From Paracamarosporium sp. OC-R06-R3 (lineage: Eukaryota; Ascomycota; Dothideomycetes; Pleosporales; Didymosphaeriaceae), in the NCBI GenBank assembly GCA_019828545.1, contig JACVRA010000210.1, forward strand, positions 558,531-622,530: a stretch of DNA of 64,000 bases. The letters run 5' to 3'. A program made the position numbers and the translations under genes. The notes under the pieces were generated by a model. The model worked only from the letters and a program-made list of their open reading frames with translations. It searched no databases and was not told where the DNA came from. The stretch's first letter is position 1, and every line of letters begins with the position of its first letter. Positions 34,762 through 46,823 of this stretch are shown one piece after another.

Positions 34762-37142
34762 ATGCGCAATCCAACATCTCTCGTTTTGTTATCCCTCACC
34801 GCTTTTAATGTAGTAGCAGCTACTCCAATCTTCAAGGGGGACAGTGTGAAGGAGAGCAATGCGAACCACATCTTCAACGCCATACATTCGTCTATGCGCC
34901 AGTGGGGATCCTCACTCAACCACAATGGCATGTCCTTCTTTATGGCGACCGTACCTGCTGGTACGCAGTTATATCATGGAACGGGGAAAAAACAGGTGGT
35001 AAAGGGGATGGAATGGCTTGCGTTCGAGCCGGAACATGCGCTTATTTTTGCGAGACCGAGGGGAGGTCCACCTGGGGGAAGGCGGCCGGGTCATGGTGAT
35101 GGAGACGAGGGCGAGAAGGACCGGATGGAACCACGAGGTCATGGAAGAGAGAAGCACAACGAAGATTGTGATATGAGGTTCGGTGGTGCACACGATCCTT
35201 GGTCAAGACAAGGACACGCACACATGCCTCCACCGCCTGAAATCGATGGACCTCCAAGACCACAGCCTGGGCATCCTCATAGACCGCCAGAGCATGACTC
35301 TCATCCTCCTGGACCACCGCATAGACCGCCACTGCATCACGGCTCGCACCCTCCGCCGCCTCCTTGCCACCATAATGGCCCTCCTTGCCTCCCACCCTTC
35401 CACAACGATGAATCACAAAACCGTCTTTCAGGATTTCCCCCACAGAACCCTCCAAACGGCAATAAAGGCTACCTCCACACCTATATCCCAACCCGCCCGT
35501 TGAAACTTCTCTACATCGACGGCCTCTCAGCAGGAAAAACCTCAAATGGCACACTGGACACTCAAGACATCTTACTCCTGAACCTGACCACGTCACCCGG
35601 CTCACCTATGGGCGGCGAAATGGTACGTGCACAAGGAATGTGCGACCTTGCTTCCACCCTCTGGAAGAACAAAATCGATGGAATTCTCCGTATGGAAGGC
35701 GGGTTCGAGATCATTCTATGCGAATTTGAGGGGAAGGTAGAGAGGAAGAGCGTTGTAACGTACGACGCGGGACGGGACGAGAAACCGGGAGATGGAAAGG
35801 GACGAGGGGGCGTGATGGGCGGGTGGCGGTATATTAAGGCCGTTACTGAGCGGTTCCATGGGATTGGTGGCGGTAGAGTGAAGTTGAACTACGAGAGGTT
35901 CGTGAGCGTCTTTGCGTATGATCAGGAGGGGGAGAATGGGATGGGCCTTTGGAACAACGACGTTGTGAGCGATACGCTACATCCACGACTTACCAATGCT
36001 TCGCCGGAGCAATTGAGCAGGATACGGGACGCGGTTACTACGATGATTCTCGAGAGCGGTGAAGATGGGGAGGGGAGAGATTGGCAGGCTATCGCAGACA
36101 TGGTATGTAAGCCTGAGGTACATTGTGGGTGTGTCTGCTGTCGCAAGTCTTTGAGCTCTCAGACTTTTGTGTACACGTACGGCATTTGCCCAAGGTACAT
36201 GTTCCTGTCGTAAGGATTACGCTGACTTTGTTCCCCACTTTGTAGGTCGTCAACAGATATTCTGGTGCGATACACCATTTGCACACTGATGCTTCTGTTC
36301 GCCGCAGCAAAGAAGCCTTCGCTGAGTACCTCTCCGCGCTCCTTCGGCCTTTTGTCTCCCCATCTGCGCGCAACGCTACCCTCGAGACCGAACGTTGCAC
36401 CTTGCAGTTCATTCCACCTTTGGCACACCCTCCGCATAGCTTACCGCTTGTACACACGACACTGCACACCGTTACATCACACATCTGCAGCACGCTCCTC
36501 AATGCGTTCGATGCGTCGACGCTGACACTTTCACGTTCTCTGGCAGCTACGTCTAGCCCGCCATACCACGCACTCGACCTCATCGATAGGCTGGTGAACT
36601 ATCTTCAGTGGACAACATGGAAAGAATGCGGGGCATGCGCGGACGACGAGGTCTGCTTCATTCCGATATGGCCAATGGGTAGCCTGGAGAACCACAAGAA
36701 CCCGCAATGCGTTCAGGAAGAGGGCGTGGGGAGGGGCTATTGGGGACGGTGGGGACCGCCGCCGGGAGGGGATCGCCCTGGAGGAGAGCGTCCGGATCAT
36801 GACGATCCGTGGAGCGAACGGCCGGGAGCTGATGAACCAAAGCTAAGGGAGCATGAGGGGACAACCCCTCCGTCTCGTCCGTCTTCAGACCACGGACACT
36901 GGGAACATGGCTGGGAGGGGAAGGGCAGACATGGAGAGAGACCTGGACACGGTGGTCGAAGAAAGGCTGGCCACTGTGCTCCGCGGAAGGTTGGTGCTCC
37001 TCCGACCCAGATGCACGGTGACTGGTACCAGGGAGTCTGGAGTCGGCTTAGAGTGACCGTCATGCAGATGGTAGCTCGGTTCGGTTCAAGCCGTGAAACG
37101 CACCATGTTGATGTCAAGGTGAAGTTTGTAGGTACCCGGTAG
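34762..37142 (+). CDS. Large secreted His/Pro/Gly-rich protein, conserved fungal family of unknown function
   Basis: Exons 34762..36102 and 36246..37142 encode 745 residues. The start is the ATG giving a clean signal peptide (MRNPTSLVLLSLTAFNVVAA); the frame is open further upstream but only from a TTG. An N-terminal domain starts HIFNAIHSSMRQWGSSLNHN and continues through GMEWLAFEPEHAL. A low-complexity block of about 150 residues, rich in His, Pro and Gly, follows. Next is a folded-looking region beginning GYLHTYIPTRPLKLLYIDGLSAGKT, and exon 2 carries a Cys cluster (CGACADDEVC) and a second Gly/Pro/His-rich block. I recall similar uncharacterised secreted proteins from Ascomycota, but no function is known to me. 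Metal binding by the His-rich blocks is only a suggestion. The 143-nt intron is the longest well-supported one in the window. Confidence 0.8.
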
Positions 37143-39797
37143 AGCTGACGCTGGTGTGCACGCGGCAGATGGAGGCGGCAGATGCTGCGTTCACCATTCC
37201 TTGGCCGCTTACGGCCTGTGCCTTGAGCACGTTTGGACTTGTTCTAGATATCCGTTTCATTTGTGTATATACCTCGCTTACATTTTCATACCTGGTTATG
37301 GACCGGTCAATTGTTCTTGATTGGTATGACGTGCAGCGAGTATTTTTGTAAGTTTGCCGTCAAAGTGAGACGAGTGTTGTTTCGTTTTCCTTACTGAGAC
37401 TGCCCTGCATGTTCGTAGTGCTGACCGGACGATGGCGCACAGAGTACATGGCCCAGCCATAGCGTACGGATAACGAGTCCATGCAGAGCACGGATGACGG
37501 AGTCACCTGCCTTATACGACTGCCTTGCATATTGATCGAACATGAGAGCTGATTCCTATTGCGAAGAAATGGCCAAAGTTAGTAATCGCTGAGCAAGTCC
37601 CGCGGCCCGGGGTTAAACGAACGTAAGACGGTGTCTCCACAATGGGAACAAATATCAGCGACAGGGATTTCCTGCGAGGGACGTATCCATTAACGGATAG
37701 TCAGACGGTCAGCTCTCGATGCGAGGCATGACTGGGAACAGTCTCAAGATGCTGACGCTGAAAGCACGTTGCAGATCTGCCGCCCCGACATTTGGGCCGG
37801 TACAGCTAGGGCCACGGTCACAATGGTATTACACATGATCCTTGCTGTTGTCGAAACCCAACGAAGCGGAAATCCACGGAAGGAGCTGTTGTCGAGCAGC
37901 TCGAAAAGGTTCGATGCATACAACCTTGTGAGTACCGGTATTCAGCTAAACGTCAAACATTCGGCGATCGCTGATGATCCCTGAACGATCTCAGGGAGGC
38001 GTCTGGAGCTACTGTACTTGATCGCGCAGCATGCTCGACACGGAAGCCGTTCGTACGCGTCCCAAGGAACCGGCGCTGTAGCACTTTCGACGGTGCCATA
38101 CTATTATAGCGGTAGATTTAGCCGTTGCTGAACGACGGAACCATACAAAGGGCAGAAAGAGCGGTGTCAGTGGTCCACCGAAGTATTCTCAAACAAAATG
38201 AAAGGCTTGCGTGGCAGGGATTCAGTATGCCATTAGATCGCCAGAATCCATGAAGTCCTTGGGTGGCGACTAGGCTTCACCAAGTGTAAGAAATGAAGCA
38301 ACACGGATTGGCCATAGCATGTTCTAGCGGTCAATCAAAGATCTGCCTGGCTTACATCTGCAAAACATCGACTTTCAACTACTGCAGCAGAACTGCGGCA
38401 CAGCGATCGGCATACAGTCGGTGTGGACGCTTTTGGAAACTTTGCTCGCGCATAATGGTAAGTTTTCGGACACATTCTCTCGCCAGATTACCTTGAAGGC
38501 GTGGCCAGTGTTGATCGCGAGTAACGCCGTAGCTTGTGATTGGCCTAGCTTATGGGAGACATGCGTAGGGCTGATGGTCGCTGCAAGCTAACCTAGAGCA
38601 AACGGTACCTGCACGCGAGCGGGCGGTGTCCAAATCTGAAGACATGATCTCAAATTTGCATCCATGTGGGACCGATCGAGGCGTAGAAATACCGATTTGG
38701 CCATCGCGAAAGCTGGTACAGGCACGTGAAACTTGCGGAAGTCGTACCAATGACTTATTGATCACTGGGCAATCCATATTGACTGTGAGACATACTGTAC
38801 CGACTTCGAAGCTACTTCTTTACAAGAAAACCCTGGAGTTAAAAAAAAAGACAAGACCAAAAGAATTTCACAAATCACGTGGACTGGAAAGTTGTAAAGC
38901 GTGATCTCATCGCATTAATGAAACATCAACTGATAGAGATTTTAGGTTTTATGTGTCAAGGCAATTAACCTGGATGTTTTTGTATCGAGGTGGTTTTACT
39001 TCAAAGATTGAGAAAGATCTGTAGAAGCAAGACTTCATGCTAACGATATTCAATAGGTGTCAGGACCGCAAGGACAGTCTTGTGGACATAGTATGCCATC
39101 AATCATGCTAATCATTGTCACTAATTCATTGACTTGTTAAATGACCGGCTTGAGTCAGCGCATCTCTAGATTCCATCGTGGGTCCGAAAGGAGTGATTGA
39201 TATTGACTTTTCTGTTCGTCCTGCATTTGATTGGCACAGAACGGAAATGAAGTCATGAATCGCGAAGGCCAGCGTAGCAAAGATTCCAGAGGGCATCTCG
39301 GAATCAGATGCATCTTCTTGTAGGGGTTTCATGGTTAATCCACCCCCTTCAATATGCTACCTCGATCTACGTAGCTTACTGCCGATCGTTCATCGTCACC
39401 TCAGAGATGAGTGATTGAGTGCTCGGAATCTCTAGTATCTCCAATTTGAGGATGAGATGTGCCTGGGGTTTAATGGCTCTCTCTCACCCTCCCCTCTGGT
39501 CCGTATTATCCGTAGCATAAGCTCTCAACTGCTAGTCTTTCGCCTGAAGTAGCCAAGACATGTGAAAAAGAGCACATAGTCATGTTGAGCTGGATGAACG
39601 GTCTCCGGGCAGCATTTGGTAGAGGGATCCTTCCCTAGGAAAAGCGAAGCTATTACAACCTCAAGCTACTATTTCGCCGACCAACGTCGTAGGTATACTA
39701 TGACTTGGGGTGACTCGCTCTGTTACTGGTGCATGTTCACCGGCGAAATGTCGCATCAGGCATGCTCTTGGATGGTGTTGGATCTAGAGGCGGCGCT
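37143..39797. other. 2.7 kb region without a protein gene
   Basis: No coding frame is credible. At about 38733-38800 the minus strand resembles a degenerate tRNA (listed separately). AT-rich stretches alternate with average sequence. There is no mobile-element protein. Confidence 0.5.
38733..38800 (-). pseudogene. Degenerate tRNA-like relic
   Basis: The minus strand contains TGTCTCACAG, then GGATTGCCCAGTGATCAATA, GTCATTGG and ACGACTTCC. These are in the order and spacing of a tRNA D-arm, anticodon arm, variable loop and T-arm, matching a pattern such as TAGCTCAG ... GACCAGTGATC ... GGTTCGACTCC at many positions but with several stem mismatches. The anticodon-loop equivalent would read AGT. 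The plus-strand translation has the GSRTNDLLITGQS string that reversed tRNA sequences characteristically give. Stem pairing is too poor for a working tRNA. Confidence 0.35.
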
Positions 39798-40245
39798 TCA
39801 GCCAGGATGAGGACGGTCGCCAGGACCGAGACCCGGAAAGTGTTTGAGGTCATCAGGTAGGTTGTTGAGCAGCGACCAGAAGCCATACCCTATGGCGACG
39901 AAGAAGGATATGACGACAAAGTGGCCCACCCATTCATGCAGCGCAGAGTCCGATGTTTCTAGTTCGGTGCTGGTCATGGATGAATCGTCTTGCTCTTGCC
40001 AGGTGCCGTAATTGTACGTGGGAGGTACCCCGCCTAGCAGGGGGTCTGTGGCATCGGCGTACGAAGGAGGAGGCGCGTCCGGCCCATCGTGGTAGCCCGG
40101 CGGAGGGTGGTGGTGTATGGGTGGCTCCCACGCTGGCGGAGGTTCAGGAGGGGCGGGGTCGTGTGAGGGCTGTGGGGGTCAGTATGTCTATGTAAAGACG
40201 TGGTATCGTGACCAGGCATTAGCATACGGGTGCATGATGGTCCAT
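39798..40245 (-). CDS. Small single-pass membrane protein with PY motif, unknown
   Basis: Two exons, complement(39798..40169, 40228..40245), encode 129 residues. Exon 1 is six codons (MDHHAP). The 58-nt intron has a GTATGC donor, an exact TACTGAC branch site and a CACAG acceptor. The N-terminal half is extremely Pro-rich with several His, and contains PPPSY at about residues 39-43, a PPxY-type motif that could bind WW domains of Rsp5/Nedd4-like ubiquitin ligases. One hydrophobic helix, WVGHFVVISFFVAIGYGFW (about residues 86-104), is followed by a short tail rich in Pro, Gly and Asp. With no signal peptide, an N-cytosolic tail-anchored or single-pass topology is likely. The gene is divergent from DOP1 across 251 bp. 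An adaptor or tail-anchored organelle protein is possible; I recognise no named family. Confidence 0.7.
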
Positions 40246-40496
40246 GGCAACGGTAACCGGGAAAACTGCGGGATCCGGAGCTTGTGTGGGGTCAAGTGGT
40301 TGAGGCTCGAGGTTCCTGCCACATGCAACGCGGCCCGGAAAAACGTCCGCCGAGCCCTCGTGTCAGGAAGGCGCGACTGTCTCTGAAGCTCACCCAGCAT
40401 CAGGCAGGCGCAGAGAAGACGCATTAGGTGCTCTAGCCAGCATGTCCAGTGCGCTACATTCAATCTCCAGACATCTCATCTACTGTCTGGCCCACC

Positions 40497-43400
40497 ATGG
40501 CTCATGATTCATCCGCTAACCTCCAGATATTCTCGCCAACGGGCTCCGGCCGCTCCTCACCATCGCCCCGCGTAACGCGCAACCACGCCGAAGACGGTAT
40601 GTCACAGGTGAAAGCCGCGTGTGTGTCTGAACAAGCTTACTGAAGCTTGACAGCGTTGCAGAAGAAGGACAAGAGCTTCCGCCGCTATGCCGCCGGTGTC
40701 GAGCGCGCGCTCGCTTTGTGGGACACGGCACAGCAGGAATGGGCCGACTACATATCGTTCTTGGGGAGGCTTTTGAAGGTCAATATGCCCATATAGTCTT
40801 TGGAGGAATTGCGCTTATGTGGTTGTGCTCCAGGCCCTGCAGTCTCATCCTTCCGAGACGACGGTTATTCCTCATAGCGATGCAGTCGCACTCCGATTAG
40901 CGCAGTGCTTGAATCCAACATTGCCTTCTGGGGTACACCAGAAGGCGCTCGAAGTCTACTCCTACCTGTTTGCAACTATTGGTGTACGCGAGACTGATAT
41001 CTCATCATCTACATCTGCTGACCCAAGCCCAGAAAGATGCGCTTGCCCGTGATCTCAACCTCTACTTTCCAGGCCTTTCCTCAGTGCTCTCCTTTGCCTC
41101 ACTCTCGGTTCGCCCGCTCTTCTTGTCCGTGTACGAGAGCCACATCCTGAAGCTAGACGGGTCGGCCCTACGCCCTGCGCTCAAGGCCGTTATCCTATCA
41201 TTGCTTCCGGGTTTGGAGGACGAAACCAGTGAGGACTTCGAGCGCATGGTATATGCGCTCGACAAGCTACGTGAGGCTGTAAGGAGCCATTCGGATGAGA
41301 TATCAGATGCAAAGACTGAGGCTGGCTCGTCGCATTTTTGGCAGTGTTTCTTTTTGGCCACTATTACAAACGCCTCTCGAAGACAAGGTGCTCTCGCCTA
41401 TCTTGTACGGCGCTTGCCTAAATTCCATCTTCCTCAACGGCGCGCATCGGTTGCGTCTGAGTCCGGTGGACTATCTGAAGGTTTGCCAGCGGAGGCTGAA
41501 GCCGCCATTTCACCAGAACCTGGTCTACTTATTCGATGTTTCGAGGCTGGCCTTTTTGATTCCCAGTTGCTGATACAACGAGGTTTTCTTGATCTGCTTG
41601 TCACCCACCTGCCTTTGGATTCGCCCGTACTACAAGACCGGATCGGCAAGGAGGATCGAGAGCGAATAGTAGCCGCAGCTGCGAGTGTTGTTTCGCGAAG
41701 AGACATGAGTTTGAATCGAAGGCTCTGGGCCTGGTTTCTCGGCCCAGAGCCATCACCGGGCACTGATGGCAACGACGCTGTTACATCGCCAACGCAAGAT
41801 AAACATGGGTCGTCATCGGACCCCTCAGCCCACCACGCTGCCTACTTCTCGCAGTTTGGTCTTGAAGCGTTGATTCAGAGCGTGTTGAAAATGATCAACC
41901 GGCCTACAAGACTTCCTGCAGAGCGCGCAAAACCGTTTCGCGTCTGTTTGTCTCTAATGGATCGTTGGGAAGTAGGAGGTTTGATCGTGCCAGAGATATT
42001 CCTCCCTGCATTACAAAGCATTCAGTCATACAGTGAAACAGCTACCAAGGCCCAAGTCGACGAGGTTTTGCGGAGCGCAAGTACTTTCTTTGACGGTGTT
42101 GATAGTGGCCTCATCTGGGGCAAACTGATCCATTTAGTCACGTCTTCCCTCGAGCCAGACTATTTAAGTCGGCAAGATGCACTTCGACAGATGCGATTAG
42201 CCAAATTTGTTCTGTCTCGCTTTAATCTCAAAGAAGAAGACATGTTACTCCACCACATGCCACTGATGATATTCTCTACACTTGCGGCTCTGAACAGCAC
42301 CTTCGGAAGGACCACCAGCTTATCCGCACAAGATCAAGAAGTCGTAGATCTTGCTCTTGAAATTGTCGATTCCCTTGTTCAGATTGTGCCTGATCGAGCG
42401 ATCAGGGGCAGCCAAGATGGTCATAACAGTCAGGGAAGAGATGACAAAGCAAACCGTGTGGCCTATGAGAAGATACAAGCTTTCTATGAAGAATCTCAGG
42501 GAAGCCTGGACGTAGTGGACTCCCCTGTTTCGGCTGCTGAGATTGGTCACTTCATTATCGAGGAATCAACGCGGACGTTTCTTGCATTTGTCCAACTTCG
42601 CCCTGAGCTATCTGCGGAGATCCCCTCCAAAATATTGGCAAACGCTATTGTCAAAGTTCAGCATTTTGACGTTTTGAACGGCATGGAACCGTTCGCAGTG
42701 ATTCAACACGTCCTGTCGGCGCGATCCAGCGCCTGTCCACAATTGCCATTCTCTCGTCTGAGTGCTGTTACTACAGTTCTCATCGGCTTACAGCTTGCGA
42801 GACCTTCGGATCCGTATATTAGCGAGTCTCAGATCGCAAGGATCATTCACCCTCTGGTAGCAGCCTTCTGGTGGTATCTCTCTCCACTGATGCCGAAATA
42901 CCATGTAGAGGCTGTGAGGTGTATATTGCAACTGCACAATATGTCACCTTCAAATCGTGTTGTAGAAGCGGCACTATCTTCAATATTGATACAAAACTCA
43001 CTTGACGGGTCATCAAACCTTAAATCTGCTGATGCAAGTCGTCGTTTTGCGGTAATCTGGACGCATACGATGTACGAGCTAAGTTTGCAGTCAGAGAAGC
43101 GTGGTACTTTATCGCGCCGTGCAAGTGCGATGAGTCTTTTAAGTTTCGCCACTCAGGAGGTCAGCTTCCACTCCGTCCTTTCGAGACCGCTGTTACTCCT
43201 TCTGGATCTACTTGGGAATGATGGAACCGAAGCAGCCGCTGTTGTCAACACTTGGCTTCAAGATCTCCCAAGTCTAAACAAGGTTTTCGAGGTGCTCGTC
43301 ACCCATTTACAATCCCTTCAATGCTTATACTCCACCAACAGCTTAGCTCCCAATGCAATATCGCAATCAGGAAACTCTCCGTTTAAAAAGGACGATAGCA

Positions 43401-46315
43401 AGGATTGCCTTTATTACCTAAAACATATTCACAATATACTAAAGCGACCTTCCCAATATACTTGGGCTACGTTAGCAGAGGAGGCAGGTCCGCGCTCCAA
43501 CGAAGCTTCACCTAGGATTTCACTACAAGAGTGGGTCGTGAGAACCTGCCTGAAGACTCTCACCCTGGATATTAACAAAAGTGGATCTGAAGGAACCGCA
43601 CACTTGCACGAGCTTTACCGTGTATCTGTTGACATCATTTCTCAGATATATGGCAGTCCGTTCGCGCCAGCTCTAAGGGACCTAGAACTTGAAATCCCTC
43701 TAATGGCTCGCCTAAGGTCGGCTGGTCCTTCACTGCAAAGTCTTCTACTAGGTGCATCTCTCCATGCACTAAGGCTACGTCTCGTTAGACCTATCGAGGA
43801 TCAGGTGCCAGAGCAGACAGCGCAAAGTTCAGCTGTTCACAAACCGAGGCTATCCCTGGCTACGAACAGAGAATCTGTAGATGTTGAGCCTGCACCTATC
43901 CCGCCACCCCCTCAACTAGTGGATATTATCAAGTACGGATTCTCCTCCTCTTCGAGTCGGCTTATATTAGACGACTGGGTCAATTTTCTAGTGGAGGTGC
44001 TCCCGCTCTTTGCGGATGCCATCTTCCAGAATCTACTTCCCTTGGTGGAGTGTTTCTGCAAGGAGATTCGCATGACCTTCGAGCAGCTAAAGGGTATCTT
44101 TTGGGCGAAAGACGCACTCGACGAAATTTCACCTGAGTCAACTCTTATATCTCTCATAAACGGCCTAGAGCAGATCCTTGCCAGAGCACATGACCGCCTT
44201 ATGGTTCAAGAGACGAAGTCAGTGGCCAACAAGTCTCCAGAACAGCCTCAAGGCTTTTTCGGAAACATGGTGTCAGGAGTTTTCTCATCCGAAGCACACC
44301 AAGCACGCACACCGACAGCTAATAGCAGGCTGACCGTGCTGTTGTGTTTTCAGGATACTGTGCGTATATGCTTCGCTATATGGTCATGGGGGGGTTATGC
44401 AATCAACGGTGGACAACAAGATCCGGCATCAGCTTCCTCGTTTGGCTATACCTCCTTGCGCATGCGCAATCGATCAAGGCGAATCTTGGAACATTTGTTC
44501 GCTGCCGAAGCACTGGAATGTCTGGAAACGCTTGCTGTGTTGTGGTCGCAGTCGTCGAAAGACGACACCCAGGCGACAGCCATCATGGGTCTCCTGAATG
44601 TACTGAACGGATCGAAGCCGAAACACACAATTCCGGCTATCTTCAATGCTGTGTATAGCCGCACCAATCCGAACGCCCTCGATCCAAACCGCATGTCTAC
44701 CTTGACATCTGACCTCACCGATACGGACCTTGTTGCTTTCTTGGTAGACTACACTAAGTCATTAGAAGATGATGCTATGGATGAAATATGGCAGGATTGC
44801 ACTCTATTTCTGCGAGATGTGCTTGCAAATCCGCTTCCTCATCGACAAATTCTGCCGCTGCTCCTTGAATTTACTGCCGTTATTGGACAGAAGGTAGATA
44901 ACACAAATTTCGGTGAACAGCGAAAGATGAGGAAGGAGCTAGCAGTATGTACCCAAAGACTAAACAGTCCAAGAACAACGATGCTAAACTTCAAATAGGA
45001 CATCTTTCAACGTATTCTAACCGCCGTTTTTACCACCCGCCCGATGGGGCATGTTCAGGACGTCAACTCCAATCATACCAGTTCCAAGCTTACAGAAAAG
45101 CTTCGCGCCAACACGAACAGCATTCTCGCGCAAAAGCGCTCTGCGGACGTGGTATCTGTGTTGAATGCTATCGTTCCGCATCTTCCCATTATATTTGTGG
45201 AGAGCGACCGCGTCACAAACGTCGTAACAAGCATCGCGACTTCCGTCATCGGCCCCTCATTTCGTACTAAGACGTTCCCTGAGAGCGTATCAAAGGGTGT
45301 ACTGGAATTACTCCAATCAATGGCCAGAGTCGCACAGGGCAATAAATTCTGGAAGAAAGAGCTCTACGACGCGTTCAACGATAATCGTTTCTTTAGCACA
45401 GCACTGCCCCTTCTAAAAGATTCTTGGTTACCCATCCTGGCACAATGGGCACAATCTGATAAAGACCGGTTACCAGAGTTGTTGGGTAGATTGAGCGCGC
45501 CTACGACAGCGGGCATAATGTTCGGCGTAGGCGCCTCCTCCGCACGCCAAGAAGCAGATCGCAAAACACAGCTCACGCTCCGCCGTATTGCGTTACTTGT
45601 CTTGGCTAGCATCGAAGATGCTTTCACTCCGAATCTTCCGGCTATCATGTCCTCTATCACGGAACTCCTTACTGCAACACCCGCATCTTCACCGTCTTCA
45701 TTGACCCGGGCAGACGTACTTGTACTACTCCGTGCACTTATCCTCAAAACGTCTTCTATTCACTTAGCTTCTTTGTGGCCAACTATTAACGCTGAGCTCA
45801 CGTCTGCGTTGAGCAGTTTGCTTCCTGAGGCGGAGAACAAAGAACACTATAATAACGCAGGGATTATTCAGGCCTGCAAACTACTGGATGAGCTCGTCAT
45901 TCTTGATCCAGATGATTTCCAACTTATTGAGTGGCTTTACATCTGCGATACTATCGACGCCGCATATCCGACAAGTCTCACTACTTCCACATATCCGAGT
46001 AGTCTTGCGGACGAGATTGCGCAAGTGTTGCAAGCGTCCGGATCCTCAACATCGCGCCCGCTAACGCACACTTTGAACGAGAATGGTGGTGAACCGCAAA
46101 GAAGGCTGTTCCTGGATCCGCTTATCGAGGCCCTGGAGAAAGAAGAGAGCGCAGAAGTGATCGAGATGGCGAGAGGAGAACTGATTGACAGGGTGGTACG
46201 GCCCTTCTTGGGTAGTTTAGGTATGTTAGCTTTTGAGACTACCTATGGAGGTGGAGAGGCGGATGTGGAAGGTATGTGGGCGAGCGTAGTGGCTGATGCT
46301 AGAGGCGTAGAATAG
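40497..46315 (+). CDS. DOP1: Dopey protein Dop1, membrane-traffic and morphogenesis factor
   Basis: Five exons (40497..40596, 40654..40778, 40834..40983, 41033..44944, 44999..46315) encode 1867 residues. Dop1/DopA proteins work with the Mon2 scaffold and flippase Neo1 in endosome-to-Golgi traffic and are needed for normal morphogenesis in Aspergillus nidulans. The conserved N-terminal domain is assembled from exons 2-4: DKSFRRYAAGVERALALWD, EWADYISFLGRLLKALQSHP, SGVHQKALEVYSYLFATIGK and LNLYFPGLSSVLSFASLSVR. The rest is helical-repeat-like with leucine-rich segments to the C terminus. Splices restore each conserved junction. Intron 2 uses a weak donor (GTCAAT). Intron 3 has a perfect CTGAC branch and shares bases with an alternative open frame. 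The length agrees with fungal Dop1 (about 1700-1900 aa). Confidence 0.95.
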
Positions 46316-46823
46316 TCCTGGAATGGGACTATGATGGAGGTGGCTGATTGTTTTGGCATCCCAACGAACTGAAATCGTTGAATGATCACACTTTTTATGC
46401 TTGTGCCTGGCGAGCTCATTCAGATGTTGAGAGAGTGATACTACTATGACTATTACATGTGCACAATATTTCATGTTCAATCATGATCATCTTACATTGT
46501 ATATCCCCGTTCATGTTAGCAATAGGATGGTGAGCAACTAACTACGACATCTAGCTATTCCATTCTAATATTACTCGTAACAAATCCATTACTCCCAAAC
46601 AAGATATCGCTGGTAGCCTACTTTGTTCGCTCATTTTCACATTCTTGTTTCTAAAAAGTTCAGGGTCGGATAGAATGATCATGTCAATGACAATACACCC
46701 ATCCCACAGCTACCGCAACTCAAGACACCAACCTTTCTATTGGGCTCATAACACGCCTACAAATGCCCAATGCCCTGCAGTATAATCTTCTATCAACCAT
46801 CCTCCGCTGTCTTCTTTTAGCAC
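46316..46823. other. Intergenic region between convergent genes
   Basis: About 500 AT-rich bases lie between the 3' ends of DOP1 and the BTB-like gene. Nothing beyond untranslated sequence is apparent. Confidence 0.6.

Noticed and set aside
35042..35605. 187-codon minus-strand frame
   Set aside because: It is a shadow of the His/Pro/Gly-rich block of the secreted protein on the plus strand.
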